Positions 1 through 8,707 are shown, counted from the stretch's first letter. The stretch: 64,000 nucleotides of DNA from Blautia sp. MSJ-19 (GCF_018918125.1 NZ_JAHLQA010000027.1:1-64000), one strand, 5' to 3'. A program made the numbers and translations. The notes: a model not told the origin generated them from the sequence alone.

Positions 1-1
1 G

Positions 2-124
2 CATGAGCGGTATTCACTAGAACAAAAACTCAATATAAGTAAAAAAGATAAAACAGCACTATCGCATTGTAAAAAGCAGTTACGCTTGATTGCTATTGAA
101 CAACAAAAAATGCTTGCGGCGTAA
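2..124 (+). CDS. C-terminal end of an unknown protein (cut by window edge)
   Basis: An open frame runs in from the left edge and ends at TAA 122-124, giving about 40 residues. The visible tail is polar and lysine/glutamine-rich with a likely helical end (..AIEQQKMLAA). I do not recognise the family and no motif is visible. Two hairpin terminators lie downstream before the next gene, which fits the end of a transcription unit. It could also be a chance frame, since only the end is seen. Confidence 0.35.
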   Translation, partial: HERYSLEQKLNISKKDKTALSHCKKQLRLIAIEQQKMLAA

Positions 125-278
125 TACTTTTTATACCTAAAGGGAATTTACACACAAAAAAGGACTTGACCGATTATCTTAACTTTTGGACATCGGATTT
201 AGTATGCAGCAGATTTTCCGATGCAGAAAGTTATTAAAAGAGGAGGGCAGTCGGGAAATAAAATCTATTTCTCAAAAT

Positions 279-340
279 AAAACTATCCTGAACAAATCAC
301 AAAGCAAAAAACTTTGTATTTGTCAGGATAGTTTTGTTTT
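279..340 (+). terminator. Strong hairpin terminator
   Basis: AAAACTATCCTG at 279-290 pairs with CAGGATAGTTTT near 324-335, and the stem continues inward through ACAAA.../...TTTGT. A T-rich tail follows. Arms start with A-runs and end with T-runs, so it can act in both directions. Confidence 0.75.
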
Positions 341-392
341 GGGCTGACGGTACTAAAAATCATTCTTTTCCGACAGACCCTTTTTTTCTGAT
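341..392 (+). terminator. Second, imperfect hairpin with T-run
   Basis: GGGCTGACGG at 341-350 can pair imperfectly with CCGACAGACCC at about 370-380, directly followed by a run of seven T. The loop is long (about 20 bases), so efficiency is uncertain. Confidence 0.45.
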
Positions 393-550
393 TTTTAAAA
401 AATTTGATTTTTTTGTTACCATCCGGACTTTTTTACGATATATAGTATGAGTAGGAAATTTCCTTCTAAAAGGAACCTTAGGAAAAACAGCAATCAAAAG
501 CGCGCCTGTATTTGCTGATAAAACACAAAACTTTGGAGGACAACTTATAA

Positions 551-1108
551 ATGAGAGACAATGAGATCATATCTCTGTTTGAGAAGAGAGATGAGCATGC
601 GATCGAAGTATTAAGCGATAAATACCATCCTTACTGTTACAAGATCGCCTGGAATCTGCTTGCAAACAGAGAAGATTCGGAGGAATGTCTGAACGATACC
701 TGGTTTTCAGTCTGGTCACTGATCCCGCCAAAAAAGCCGTCCGTATTGTCGCATTTTTGTGGCAGGATCACGAGGAATTTGAGCATTGATCGTCTGCGAA
801 AAAAATATGCCGACAGGCGTCCGGATGTACATATGGCAGATATTCTGGGCGAAATGGATCAGTTAAGTGTTACCTATACCATTGAAGATCAGCTGGCAGA
901 AAAAGAACTGCTGGAAATCATCAATGATTTTCTTGGAAAAATGGATGCCGGGGACAGAGATATTTTCGTGAGAAGATATTGGTTTTTTGACTCTGTTTCG
1001 TCGATTGCCAAAAGACATGCTCTGTCTGTTGGAAGCGTGAAAATGAATCTGTACCGGAACAGAAAGAAGCTGCTAAAAGTGTTAGAAAAGGAAGGGAAAC
1101 ACTTATGA
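551..1108 (+). CDS. RNA polymerase sigma factor, sigma-70 (ECF-like) family
   Basis: A 185-residue protein with sigma region 2 near residues 10-85 (helix pattern around YHPYCYKIAWNLL, then RNLSIDRLRKK) and region 4 near 125-180, a helix-turn-helix around SIAKRHALSVGSVKMNLYR. This two-domain layout is that of ECF-type sigma factors, which direct RNA polymerase to a small regulon. The start is set by GGAGGA ten bases upstream. The stop overlaps the next start (ATGA), so it is co-translated with a DUF4179 membrane protein, the usual partner of such factors in Clostridia. By analogy that partner would hold the sigma factor at the membrane until a signal arrives. The signal and target promoters cannot be read from sequence. 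Confidence 0.9.
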   Translation: MRDNEIISLFEKRDEHAIEVLSDKYHPYCYKIAWNLLANREDSEECLNDTWFSVWSLIPPKKPSVLSHFCGRITRNLSIDRLRKKYADRRPDVHMADILGEMDQLSVTYTIEDQLAEKELLEIINDFLGKMDAGDRDIFVRRYWFFDSVSSIAKRHALSVGSVKMNLYRNRKKLLKVLEKEGKHL

Positions 1109-2301
1109 AGAAATTTGATTTTTCAAAAAGATTTGGTGATATTGATCCGAAATATATCAGCGAAGCAGAAGGAGAATGGAGAGGAAAGAAAAATGCCTGG
1201 GCACCATCATTTTGGCGCAGACTGGCGGCAGCCTGTGTGATATTGGCGTTGATCTCAACTGTTTTATCGAACCCTAAAGTGCAGGCTGCGATCAGAGAGG
1301 TTGTTTTATCAATAGGAGAAACCCTGGGATTTCAAAGAGGAATCGACTCTTATACGGAAGTTCTAAACACATCGAAAACAGATCACGGGATTACTGCAAA
1401 CTTAAAAGAAGTCGTTTTGGATGAAGGAGTTCTGCTGTTTGAGGTGCACGCGGAGATTGATGATTCCGAAGATGTTCAGCAGGGAAAATCAGCAAGTATT
1501 TCATCTTTTGCTAATACAGGAATCTCACTTGATCTGGAAAGAACCACAATAAATGGTCAAAAATTGGATGAATATATGAGTGGAAATTATACTCCTTATT
1601 CTGCAGAAGATTTATTCGATACAGATACCGACATAAATGTAACTGAATATGACCAAGTGCAGGAGTACCGTTTTCATGCTCCCAGAGATCTTGGAGAAAA
1701 CCCGGAGATACATCTTGTGCTCCAGGCGTCTGATCTCGATGACTGGCAGAAATCAGTAGCGGAATTTACCTTTGATTTTACCGTATCGCGAGAGAAGCTT
1801 CTGAAACAGACAACTCATAAAGAAGTTGAAAATATTTCTGTTCAAACTGAAGAAGGACCAGTGGTATTGAAAGATATTTTTCTGAACAAGTTACAAAGCA
1901 GTATTTCAGCAGACATACCAGAAAAACTGTACCAAAACTACGAAGTTGAACTGCGTGGAACAGACAGCAAAGGAAATAAAGTGCGATATAATCTGACAGA
2001 TGATGCAAAAACAGAAGATATCAATCGTGATTGGAAATTTAAGACAGAATTCTGGACTTTCAATGACGATGAAAGACCGGAACTGCCTGATCCTGACAGC
2101 GAATATCTGGAATTGCAGCTTTATCTGAAATCCGAGAACTCGTCCGAAAACGTAACTGAAAGCAGCACTACAAAAGAGTATATTTCGGACGACGATGATG
2201 ACGTTTATATCGAAGAAGAAAGTAATGTCTACGATGTGGAAGATGATTATGATTTTGGATGGAAAGCTGTGGGAGAAAAGATACGGATTGATATCAGATA
2301 A
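1105..2301 (+). CDS. DUF4179 membrane protein, probable anti-sigma factor
   Basis: A 398-residue protein: a short cytoplasmic N-terminus (about 1-38), one transmembrane helix (about 39-55, RRLAAACVILALISTVL), then a large extracellular part. The segment after the helix (NPKVQAAIREVVLSIGETLGF) is typical of DUF4179 proteins that follow sigma-70-like genes in Clostridia. The C-terminus carries an acidic stretch (SDDDDDVYIEEE, near 360-375). It overlaps the sigma gene by four bases. The role inferred from family and context is membrane sequestration of the sigma factor and sensing of an envelope signal. There is no zinc-binding HxxxCxxC anti-sigma motif, so this is not a classic ZAS anti-sigma domain. 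Confidence 0.8.
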   Translation: MKKFDFSKRFGDIDPKYISEAEGEWRGKKNAWAPSFWRRLAAACVILALISTVLSNPKVQAAIREVVLSIGETLGFQRGIDSYTEVLNTSKTDHGITANLKEVVLDEGVLLFEVHAEIDDSEDVQQGKSASISSFANTGISLDLERTTINGQKLDEYMSGNYTPYSAEDLFDTDTDINVTEYDQVQEYRFHAPRDLGENPEIHLVLQASDLDDWQKSVAEFTFDFTVSREKLLKQTTHKEVENISVQTEEGPVVLKDIFLNKLQSSISADIPEKLYQNYEVELRGTDSKGNKVRYNLTDDAKTEDINRDWKFKTEFWTFNDDERPELPDPDSEYLELQLYLKSENSSENVTESSTTKEYISDDDDDVYIEEESNVYDVEDDYDFGWKAVGEKIRIDIR

Positions 2302-2359
2302 ATAAATCAAATGCCAGAGAATCAGCTTAAAGATAAAGTCTGATATATAAATAAGTTGA

Positions 2360-2593
2360 TGTTTCGGATTAGAAGAGATATTATCAGTATTGGTAGAAAT
2401 CAAAAATTTTTATTGGCACACACTTTCTGCTGAAGGAAAAGGGCTTGCATATTATGGTGTTACACTTATTCCACCATACTCGTTAAAAGCATTTATTGAT
2501 GCCATTGCGGATATTCCTGAATTGAATGAATTAAAGAAATTATTAAAGCAGGCGTTGGATCAAAATAAATGGATGATTCATTATGGAATCTGA
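2360..2593 (+). pseudogene. Fragment of an unknown conserved protein, C-terminal part
   Basis: The frame opens right after a stop at 2357-2359 and ends at 2593. The only usable start is a TTG at 2390 with no good ribosome binding site. The text (WHTLSAEGKGLAYYGVTLIPP..., ending MIHYGI) reads like the end of a folded domain, not a whole small protein, so I favour a 5'-truncated gene. I do not recognise the family. It sits between the sigma/DUF4179 pair and another small unknown gene, a setting often seen for immunity-type proteins, but nothing here proves that. Confidence 0.35.
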
Positions 2594-2620
2594 TCGAAAA
2601 ACAATCTGGGGGGTGATAAA

Positions 2621-3001
2621 ATGATTAAAGAATTAATGTATATTGAACTCAAAACGGGATATTCGGATGATGGTCCGGCGTGGATTGGATATGTACAAAC
2701 TTCAAAAACCAGGAAAACGATTTATTTCAATGACCATGCTTTCCAGAAGAATATTGGTAACTATGCAAACTATATGGATATTGAAAATGGTGAAGAATAC
2801 TGGATTTCCGGATTAAAAAAGAAAGAGAGCAACCGGCATTGGGCTGGCCATGGCAAAATTATGATTGACCGTAGAGCTGTTGATGACTATCTTGATCTGA
2901 TTGGAGAAAAAGAATTACCGTTAAATTTGTTTGAAGTAATTGATATTGAAGATGTTTTTCCAGTTGAGAGAGTAAATAAACGATTGAATGCGAAGCATTA
3001 A
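2621..3001 (+). CDS. Conserved hypothetical protein, 126 aa
   Basis: A good ribosome binding site (GGGGGGTGA, 2608-2616) precedes ATG 2621. The protein is soluble, with no signal peptide or membrane segment. It opens MIKELMYIELKTGYSDDGPAWIG, has a beta-rich N-terminal half and ends with a basic tail. Similar small proteins are widespread in bacteria, but I know of no established function. It follows the fragment at 2360-2593 by 27 bases, so the two may once have formed a pair. Confidence 0.65.
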   Translation: MIKELMYIELKTGYSDDGPAWIGYVQTSKTRKTIYFNDHAFQKNIGNYANYMDIENGEEYWISGLKKKESNRHWAGHGKIMIDRRAVDDYLDLIGEKELPLNLFEVIDIEDVFPVERVNKRLNAKH

Positions 3002-3027
3002 AACATTCATTATGGAGGAACAGAGCA

Positions 3028-3096
3028 ATGAGGAAAATATTGATTGCATTAATTGTGTCAGGAGTATTGCTGGTACTTGGTGGAGTGATACTGTAA
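3028..3096 (+). CDS. 22-residue hydrophobic peptide
   Basis: ATG 3028 follows GGAGGA (3014-3019) at good spacing, and the frame ends at TAA 3094-3096. The product starts MRKILIAL and continues as one hydrophobic stretch of about 18 residues ending GGVIL, enough for a single membrane helix with two basic residues in front. It lies 30 bases before the secreted M28 peptidase. It could be a small membrane protein, a leader peptide or a degraded signal peptide start. Confidence 0.45.
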   Translation: MRKILIALIVSGVLLVLGGVIL

Positions 3097-3125
3097 AAAA
3101 ACAGTAGCAGGTAGAGGAAAAATGG

Positions 3126-4109
3126 ATGAAAAAAATAGTTATATTTGCCATGGCAATGGCGATATCAGTAATGGTGCCAATTCCGGTAATGGCAGAAAAT
3201 ATTTCACAGACTGATGTGGAAATGAAGCCATCTGAACAGAATATTGAGCAGACCATCGATGAGATTGCTTCTGAGCCGCATCCGATAAATTCTGATGCAA
3301 TTCAGAATGTAAAGGAATACATTATCAAATACTTCAGTGATCTGGGATATGATAATATCGAATGTCAAAAGTTCGAATATAACGACGAAAATAATGAGAA
3401 TGCGATACGGCGTTCATCCCAGACGGATGTGTTTCTGGCACCAACAGCTGAGAATACAACAGTTGACGGCACTGGAGAAAACATTATCGTAACGAAGAAA
3501 TCATCCATGGATACTGCAAAAAATCTGATCATAAGTGCCCATTATGACAGTGCAGAGGATTCTGCAGGTGCTAATGACAATGGTTCAGGAGTGGTTGCAG
3601 TGCTGGAATTAGCACGCATTTTAAAAGATACAGAAATGCCATACGATATAAAATTTATCCTGTTTTCAGGTGAAGAAAAATACATGCTTGGTTCAAGATG
3701 GTATGCCGGAAATCTGACTGAGGACGAACAGAAGCAGATTATCGGAGTGATAAATATCGATACTATCGCAGAAAAAAGTGATCTGGGTTATATGGCTATG
3801 ATCGAGGGAAACAAACGGCCAGATGATATAGAATATGACGATGAAGGATTGAAAAAACTGGCCGAGTTAAACCAAAACAGCATGTCCGAGTTATTCACAT
3901 CCAGTGACCGATTTTATCTGACGATGGCTTCTAACAGCGATCATTATCCGTTTGCATTATTGGATATCCCGGCAGTTTCCATTGTTCAGGACTGGCAGGA
4001 TGGGCTGAATGTGAATGACAGTTCTGATGTAAAAGAAAATCTGGACATGGAGAGAATTGTAGAAGTGGTTGACCAGATTGTGGATGTGCTTCCCACAATA
4101 ATGAATTAA
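3126..4109 (+). CDS. Secreted M28-family metallopeptidase
   Basis: A 327-residue protein with a signal peptide (about 1-23, MKKIVIF...PVMA|EN) and an M28 zinc-peptidase domain. The expected metal and catalytic residues are visible in order: His and Asp in SAHYDS, Asp in GANDNGSG, the Glu pair in SGEEKYMLGS, Asp in NIDTIA and His in NSDHYPF. M28 enzymes are aminopeptidases with two zinc ions, so a role in trimming extracellular peptides is likely, with no clue to substrate. The start at 3126 follows AGAGG; an overlapping ATG at 3122 is in another frame. A terminator at 4147 closes the unit. Confidence 0.9.
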   Translation: MKKIVIFAMAMAISVMVPIPVMAENISQTDVEMKPSEQNIEQTIDEIASEPHPINSDAIQNVKEYIIKYFSDLGYDNIECQKFEYNDENNENAIRRSSQTDVFLAPTAENTTVDGTGENIIVTKKSSMDTAKNLIISAHYDSAEDSAGANDNGSGVVAVLELARILKDTEMPYDIKFILFSGEEKYMLGSRWYAGNLTEDEQKQIIGVINIDTIAEKSDLGYMAMIEGNKRPDDIEYDDEGLKKLAELNQNSMSELFTSSDRFYLTMASNSDHYPFALLDIPAVSIVQDWQDGLNVNDSSDVKENLDMERIVEVVDQIVDVLPTIMN

Positions 4110-4146
4110 ACAGAGAATCTGAACCAAAATACAACATTGATGAGAA

Positions 4147-4175
4147 GGGCTGTCTGTTCCGACAGTCCCTTTTTA
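4147..4175 (+). terminator. Intrinsic terminator after the M28 peptidase gene
   Basis: GGGCTGTC and GACAGTCCC form a stem around TGTTCC, followed by five T. Confidence 0.8.
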
Positions 4176-4254
4176 TGTGGAAAATCTGACAGCGGGTATA
4201 CAACAAAGAAAAGAAACATAAATTTTATAAAATCCTGAAAGATGATTATCAAGT

Positions 4255-5334
4255 ATGATCTCACTTACTCTTTGTATGATCGTAAAAAATGAGGAAGCTG
4301 TGCTGGAGAGAATCTTAAAACCTGTTTCGGAGATCGTTGATGAGATTCTGATTACAGATACGGGTTCTTCAGACAGAACGAAAGAGATTGCAGGACAGTA
4401 TGCATCCCAGGTATTTGATTTTCCCTGGTGCGATGATTTTTCTGCGGCAAGGAATTTTCTTGTGGAAAAAGTTTGCACGGATTACTGGATGTGGCTGGAT
4501 GCGGACGATGTTCTGGATGAAAAAAATCTGGAGAAACTGAAACTTCTGAAAGCATCATTGGATAAAAAAATAGATGTGGTGATGATGGAATATGCCACTG
4601 GCTTTGATCCTGATGGGAAAGTGATATTCTCCTATTACAGAGAAAGGATCCTTAAAACTTCTGGAGATTTCCGGTGGAGCGGAAGAGTTCATGAGGCGAT
4701 AACGCCAAGGGGGAATATTTTTTATTCAGATATACAAATCCAGCATCGGAAGTGTGGGCAGGGAGACCCGGACAGGAATCTTCGGATTTATGAAAAAATG
4801 CTGGCAGAAGATGAAAAGCTGGAACCAAGACATCAGCTGTATTATGGGCGGGAGCTGTTTTATCATCAGAGATACCGGGAAGCAGCAGAGGCACTGGAAA
4901 CTTTTCTGGAAGAGCCGGATGGATGGACAGAGAATCGCATAGATGCCTGCATGGTTCTTGGACAATGTTATGAGAAAATGGGAAAAAAGAAAGCTGCACT
5001 GGAGGCTTTTCTGTACAGCCTGACATTGGATGTCCCCAGAGCTGAAATCTGCTGTGAGATCGGGAAAAATTTTCTGGAGAGAAAGTGGTACAGGCAGGCT
5101 GCTTACTGGTATGGTCAGGCACTTACCGTTCCCGAACAAAAAAAGAATGGTGGATTTTTTATGGCAGAATGTCATGGATTTGCGGCATATATGCAGCTTT
5201 GCGTCTGCTATGACAGAATGGGGTGTCATGAGCAGGCATTCTTTTTTCATAAGAAAGCGAAGGAAGAGAAACCGGATGATCCGAGGGTGAAATATAATGC
5301 GGATTATTTCAGAGAAAAATATGGATGGGAGTGA
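4255..5334 (+). CDS. Family 2 glycosyltransferase with TPR-like C-terminal half
   Basis: A 359-residue cytoplasmic protein. Residues 1-115 form a GT-A fold: start ISLTLCMIVKNEE, the nucleotide-sugar segment ITDTGSSDRT, and the metal-binding acidic motif WLDADDVLD near 80-90. Residues about 180-345 are helix-rich TPR-like repeats (YYGRELFYHQRYREAAEALE, CYEKMGKKKAALEAF). Proteins of this layout transfer sugars, often to proteins or peptides. The next gene, 90 bases downstream, encodes a threonine-rich collagen-like protein, so that protein is an attractive acceptor (inference). The ribosome binding site is weak (GAAAGATGA), and a terminator upstream shows the gene has its own promoter. Confidence 0.85.
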   Translation: MISLTLCMIVKNEEAVLERILKPVSEIVDEILITDTGSSDRTKEIAGQYASQVFDFPWCDDFSAARNFLVEKVCTDYWMWLDADDVLDEKNLEKLKLLKASLDKKIDVVMMEYATGFDPDGKVIFSYYRERILKTSGDFRWSGRVHEAITPRGNIFYSDIQIQHRKCGQGDPDRNLRIYEKMLAEDEKLEPRHQLYYGRELFYHQRYREAAEALETFLEEPDGWTENRIDACMVLGQCYEKMGKKKAALEAFLYSLTLDVPRAEICCEIGKNFLERKWYRQAAYWYGQALTVPEQKKNGGFFMAECHGFAAYMQLCVCYDRMGCHEQAFFFHKKAKEEKPDDPRVKYNADYFREKYGWE

Positions 5335-5425
5335 AAAAAGGTATAATATCATCGTATGTGCACAGGTGGATTCTGCCGGTCATATACTGTATGGAAGGAT
5401 ATTTGCAGTATGAGGTGAGCGCAGT

Positions 5426-5893
5426 ATGTTATTGAGACATCGGAAGCAGAAAGAGCTGGAGATGCAGCAGGACAGACATGATGATGTATCCTGTACCTCC
5501 TGCTTTGGAAATAATAATCGCTGTGAATGTAACAGAGGCTGTCCAGGTCCTACAGGACCGACTGGTCCGAGAGGCTGCCCGGGAGTACCAGGCCCTATAG
5601 GACCGCAAGGCCCGCAGGGAGAACCTGGAATCCAGGGATATACAGGAGCAACCGGTCCAGCGGGAGAGCAGGGAGCCACAGGAGCAACCGGTCCGACCGG
5701 GGTAACAGGTCCAACCGGAGCTACTGGTCCAGCCGGCGAGCAAGGCACCACAGGAGCAACTGGCCCCACTGGCCCGGCAGGCACAGTAACCCCTGCAGCC
5801 GCAGTAGGTGACGCCAGCAATCTGGATGACATCGTGGAAGATTTTAATGCGCTGCTTGCCAATCTAAGAGACGCAGGGATACTGGAACGTTGA
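5426..5893 (+). CDS. Collagen-like protein (28 Gly-X-Y triplets)
   Basis: A 155-residue protein. Residues 1-37 are charged and cysteine-rich (C23, C26, C33, C35, with C39 just inside the repeat). Residues 38-121 are 28 uninterrupted Gly-X-Y triplets ([12 protein letters not shown]). A short C-terminal region (122-155, [21 protein letters not shown]) may be an oligomerisation helix. There is no signal peptide or sorting motif, so it may work in the cytoplasm, spore or by non-classical export. Thr often fills the Y position, the site glycosylated in Bacillus BclA-type proteins, and a glycosyltransferase gene precedes it. The start is fixed by GAGGTGAG upstream of 5426. The DNA contains an internal repeat (about 5644-5706 and 5719-5780). 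Confidence 0.9.
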   Translation: MLLRHRKQKELEMQQDRHDDVSCTSCFGNNNRCECNRGCPGPTGPTGPRGCPGVPGPIGPQGPQGEPGIQGYTGATGPAGEQGATGATGPTGVTGPTGATGPAGEQGTTGATGPTGPAGTVTPAAAVGDASNLDDIVEDFNALLANLRDAGILER

Positions 5894-5918
5894 GGTTCCT
5901 TTTCAACCGAAAAGTCAG

Positions 5919-5945
5919 GCCACCCATTTAGCGGGTGGCTTGTTC
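5919..5945 (+). terminator. Terminator after the collagen-like gene
   Basis: GCCACCC (5919-5925) pairs with GGGTGGC (5933-5939) around a seven-base loop. The tail is only moderately T-rich (TTGTTCT). Confidence 0.7.
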
Positions 5946-5970
5946 TGCCCCTGCAATGCGAAGATTACCA

Positions 5971-5999
5971 TAGACATGCAAAAACAGAAAAGGTATAAT
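5971..5999 (+). promoter_or_regulatory. Sigma-A promoter of the hybrid kinase gene
   Basis: TAGACA (5971-5976), a 17-base spacer, then TATAAT (5994-5999). Transcription should begin near 6006-6008, which makes a TTG start at 6008 unlikely and supports ATG 6059. Confidence 0.7.
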
Positions 6000-6058
6000 A
6001 AAAAAGATTGATTGCAAAAACGAAAAACACAATGCTGCAAGCAGGGCGAGAAGATTCA

Positions 6059-8707
6059 ATGAAGGAAAATGAAAAAGATGCGGAAATAGAAAATGAAGAA
6101 CTGAAAAATATTATTTCTGCTGTTGATGAGGTTATGGAAAATACAGCGCTTCTGGATAATATCAAAAGCGAAACAGAATTGGAGCAGGTCATGCCGGTAT
6201 TGCTGGCTTCATTAGGAAAATATGCCGGAGCAGACCGCTCATATATTTTCGAATTGAAACCTGATTCCACAAAAATATTACATATGACACATGTATGGTG
6301 CGCAGATGGGATTTCTCCGACATTCAGAGAAATGCAGGATCTGCCACTGTCCACGGTCCCTAACTGGTTTTCCATTCTGAATACGGATGGTGCTGTTGTA
6401 ATCTATGACTGGGATGCTGATGAAGAAAAATGGCCGGAGGAATATCAGCTGTTTTCCGGGCAGGGAATAAAATCGATCATAATCATTCCTCTTGTTTCAG
6501 GTGGCAGTGTTACAGGCTACATGGGAGTTGATAACCCAGAACGCAACAGAATGGAATTGTCAGTAAGCCTGCTTAGAGGAATCAGCGGTCATATCAGCGG
6601 GTTAAAAGAAAATCTGTACATGATGAAAAGATTAGAAGAAAATCAACTTTCTCTGCAAAAGAGCCTGGATGAACTCAATAAAGAAAAAGTTATATTGAAT
6701 GCACTCAGTGTAGACTATACATCCATCTATTACTGTGATCTCATAAATGATACGTTAATTCCGGTAAAATGTGAAGCATACAATAATACAGCCGCCATAG
6801 TAAAAAAGAAAGCAAGAGAAAATGGTTCCTATTCATCCATCATACAGGATTATTTTGGGCATTTTGTTATCAAAGAATCAGCACCTGATTTTCTGGAAAA
6901 AATGGACACAAAATACCTGAGAGAATATCTGAGCAGACACAAAAGATTTGCTTATAAATACCGTGTCCATCCGAATAAGGCGGGACAGCAGTACTTCGAA
7001 GTGCAGATCGTTCGCCTGGCAGAAGAAGACGGTTTTAAAGTAATCATGGGATACCGTTATATTGATGATCTTGTTGCAGCACAGGAAAAAATGCAGACCC
7101 AGCTGGAAAATGCACTTGCCGAGGCAACTCTCAATAGTGAGATCATTGGCTCAATCAGCAAACTATACTGGCTGATCTATCGAGTTGATCTGGTCCAAAA
7201 AACATACGAAGAAGTATCTGCGACACAGGAAACCCACAAGCTCACAGGAAAAAAAGGGTACATTGCAGATATTTTGCAGGGAATATACAATACGATCGTG
7301 TCAGAAGAATATCAGCCAATGATGCAGGAATTTCTGGATATGTCTACATTGCCAGACCGTTTAAAAGATACGGACAGTGTGGTTGCTGAGTATAAAACCC
7401 GGACCGGTTCCTGGAATATGGCGAGGATCATTGCCAAAAAACGTGACAATGAAGGAAATGTACTGAACGCATTGTACGTTGTGCGTAAGATCGATCAGGA
7501 AAAACGAAAGGAAATTGCATACAAACAGAAGCTGTTGGAAACGGCAGAAGAGGCCCGGCGTGCAAATATGGCGAAAACAGATTTCCTCCGCCGGATGAGC
7601 CATGATATCCGTACACCGATCAATGGCATCCGGGGAATGATAGCGATTGCGGAACATTTTCCAGATGATTTTGCAAAACAAAACGAATGTCGTGAGAAAG
7701 TAAAAGAAGCATCAGGTTTTTTGCTTGAGCTGGTAAATAATATTCTGGATATGAATAAGCTGGAATCGGGCAAGATCGTCCTGGAACACAGACCGTTTGA
7801 TCTGCTGGAAGTTTTGCAGGAAATAAATAATATCGCAAGGATCAATGCTGATCTGCATGGTATACAGGTGTCTGTTGATCATACCAAAATAAAACATTCT
7901 CATCTGATCGGAAGTCCGATTCATTTGAAGCAGATTTTGCAGAACATTGACAGTAATGCAGTGAAATATAACCGGAAAGGCGGCTCTGTTTCATTTTCAG
8001 CTACTGAAATTGCCTGTGCAGGCGGCATGGTCACTTATCAATTTGTTTGTACAGATACCGGTTGTGGCATGAGTCAGGAGTTCCTTTCTCATGCTTTCGA
8101 ACCATTTTCACAGGAAGATACCAGTGCCCGGACTACTTATATGGGAACTGGCCTGGGGCTATCGATCGTGAAACAGCTTGTCGAAATGATGGGTGGAACG
8201 ATCGCAGTGCAAAGTGAACAGAATGTCGGAACGACGTTCACAATAACGATTCCTTTTGAGATTGATACAGAATATAGAAACAGTGCTGTTATTGAACAGT
8301 CAGTTTCTGAGAAAGATTTATCCGGTACCCGTGTCCTTCTGGTGGAGGATAATGAACTCAATATGGAAATCGCTAAATTCATTCTTGAGAATGCAGGCAT
8401 GGAAGTTATGACAGCTTTTAATGGAAAAGAAGCCGTGGATATTTTTACCTCATCTGAAAAAGGTCAATTTGACCTGATTCTTATGGACATTATGATGCCG
8501 GTCATGGACGGATTGACAGCCACCAGAACGATCCGTGCAATGGAACGAAAGGACGCCAGGGAAATACCTATTTTTGCAATGACTGCAAATGCCTTCCTGG
8601 ATGATATAGAGGAAAGTCATAAGGCAGGTATGAATGAACATCTGTCAAAGCCATTGGACGAAAAACAGATGATGAATGTCATAAAGCGTTATGTTGCGGC
8701 AAATTAA
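6059..8707 (+). CDS. Hybrid sensor histidine kinase with GAF-like and receiver domains
   Basis: An 882-residue soluble sensor. A GAF-like domain occupies about 30-185. A linker/PAS-like region with a coiled coil (KRLEENQLSLQKSLDELNKEK) follows. HisKA has phospho-acceptor His515 in SHDIRTP. A GHKL ATPase domain lies near 610-735 (DTGCGM, GTGLGLSIVKQL), and a receiver near 755-875 has phospho-acceptor Asp810 in LMDIMMP. There is no membrane segment, so it senses an internal signal. No response regulator or output gene adjoins it, so it looks like an orphan that may pass phosphate to an Hpt protein elsewhere. I chose ATG 6059 (AGGGCGAG upstream) over a TTG at 6008 because the predicted transcript starts at about 6007. 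Confidence 0.92.
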   Translation: MKENEKDAEIENEELKNIISAVDEVMENTALLDNIKSETELEQVMPVLLASLGKYAGADRSYIFELKPDSTKILHMTHVWCADGISPTFREMQDLPLSTVPNWFSILNTDGAVVIYDWDADEEKWPEEYQLFSGQGIKSIIIIPLVSGGSVTGYMGVDNPERNRMELSVSLLRGISGHISGLKENLYMMKRLEENQLSLQKSLDELNKEKVILNALSVDYTSIYYCDLINDTLIPVKCEAYNNTAAIVKKKARENGSYSSIIQDYFGHFVIKESAPDFLEKMDTKYLREYLSRHKRFAYKYRVHPNKAGQQYFEVQIVRLAEEDGFKVIMGYRYIDDLVAAQEKMQTQLENALAEATLNSEIIGSISKLYWLIYRVDLVQKTYEEVSATQETHKLTGKKGYIADILQGIYNTIVSEEYQPMMQEFLDMSTLPDRLKDTDSVVAEYKTRTGSWNMARIIAKKRDNEGNVLNALYVVRKIDQEKRKEIAYKQKLLETAEEARRANMAKTDFLRRMSHDIRTPINGIRGMIAIAEHFPDDFAKQNECREKVKEASGFLLELVNNILDMNKLESGKIVLEHRPFDLLEVLQEINNIARINADLHGIQVSVDHTKIKHSHLIGSPIHLKQILQNIDSNAVKYNRKGGSVSFSATEIACAGGMVTYQFVCTDTGCGMSQEFLSHAFEPFSQEDTSARTTYMGTGLGLSIVKQLVEMMGGTIAVQSEQNVGTTFTITIPFEIDTEYRNSAVIEQSVSEKDLSGTRVLLVEDNELNMEIAKFILENAGMEVMTAFNGKEAVDIFTSSEKGQFDLILMDIMMPVMDGLTATRTIRAMERKDAREIPIFAMTANAFLDDIEESHKAGMNEHLSKPLDEKQMMNVIKRYVAAN

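Larger units (their letters stand above)
125..550. other. Intergenic stretch with hairpins, before the sigma factor gene
   Basis: No coding frame is convincing here. It holds an inverted repeat at 191-223 (CATCGGA / TCCGATG) without a T-run, two terminator-like hairpins (listed separately) and an AT-rich segment at 395-470 that should carry the sigma gene's promoter. I could not assign convincing -35/-10 boxes, so an alternative (ECF-type) promoter is possible. GGAGGA at 535-540 is the ribosome binding site for the gene starting at 551. Confidence 0.5.

Noticed and set aside
1906-2403. 165-codon - strand frame over the DUF4179 gene
   Set aside because: Hydrophobic, low-complexity mirror of an acidic coding stretch, with no ribosome site.
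2360-3001. Toxin-immunity or toxin-antitoxin pair
   Set aside because: Small adjacent unknown genes, but no toxin domain or known immunity family could be recognised.
5380-5862. Long - strand frame rich in Pro/Gly/Val opposite the collagen-like gene
   Set aside because: It is the complement of the Gly-X-Y repeat; the + strand has the ribosome site and a recognised repeat.
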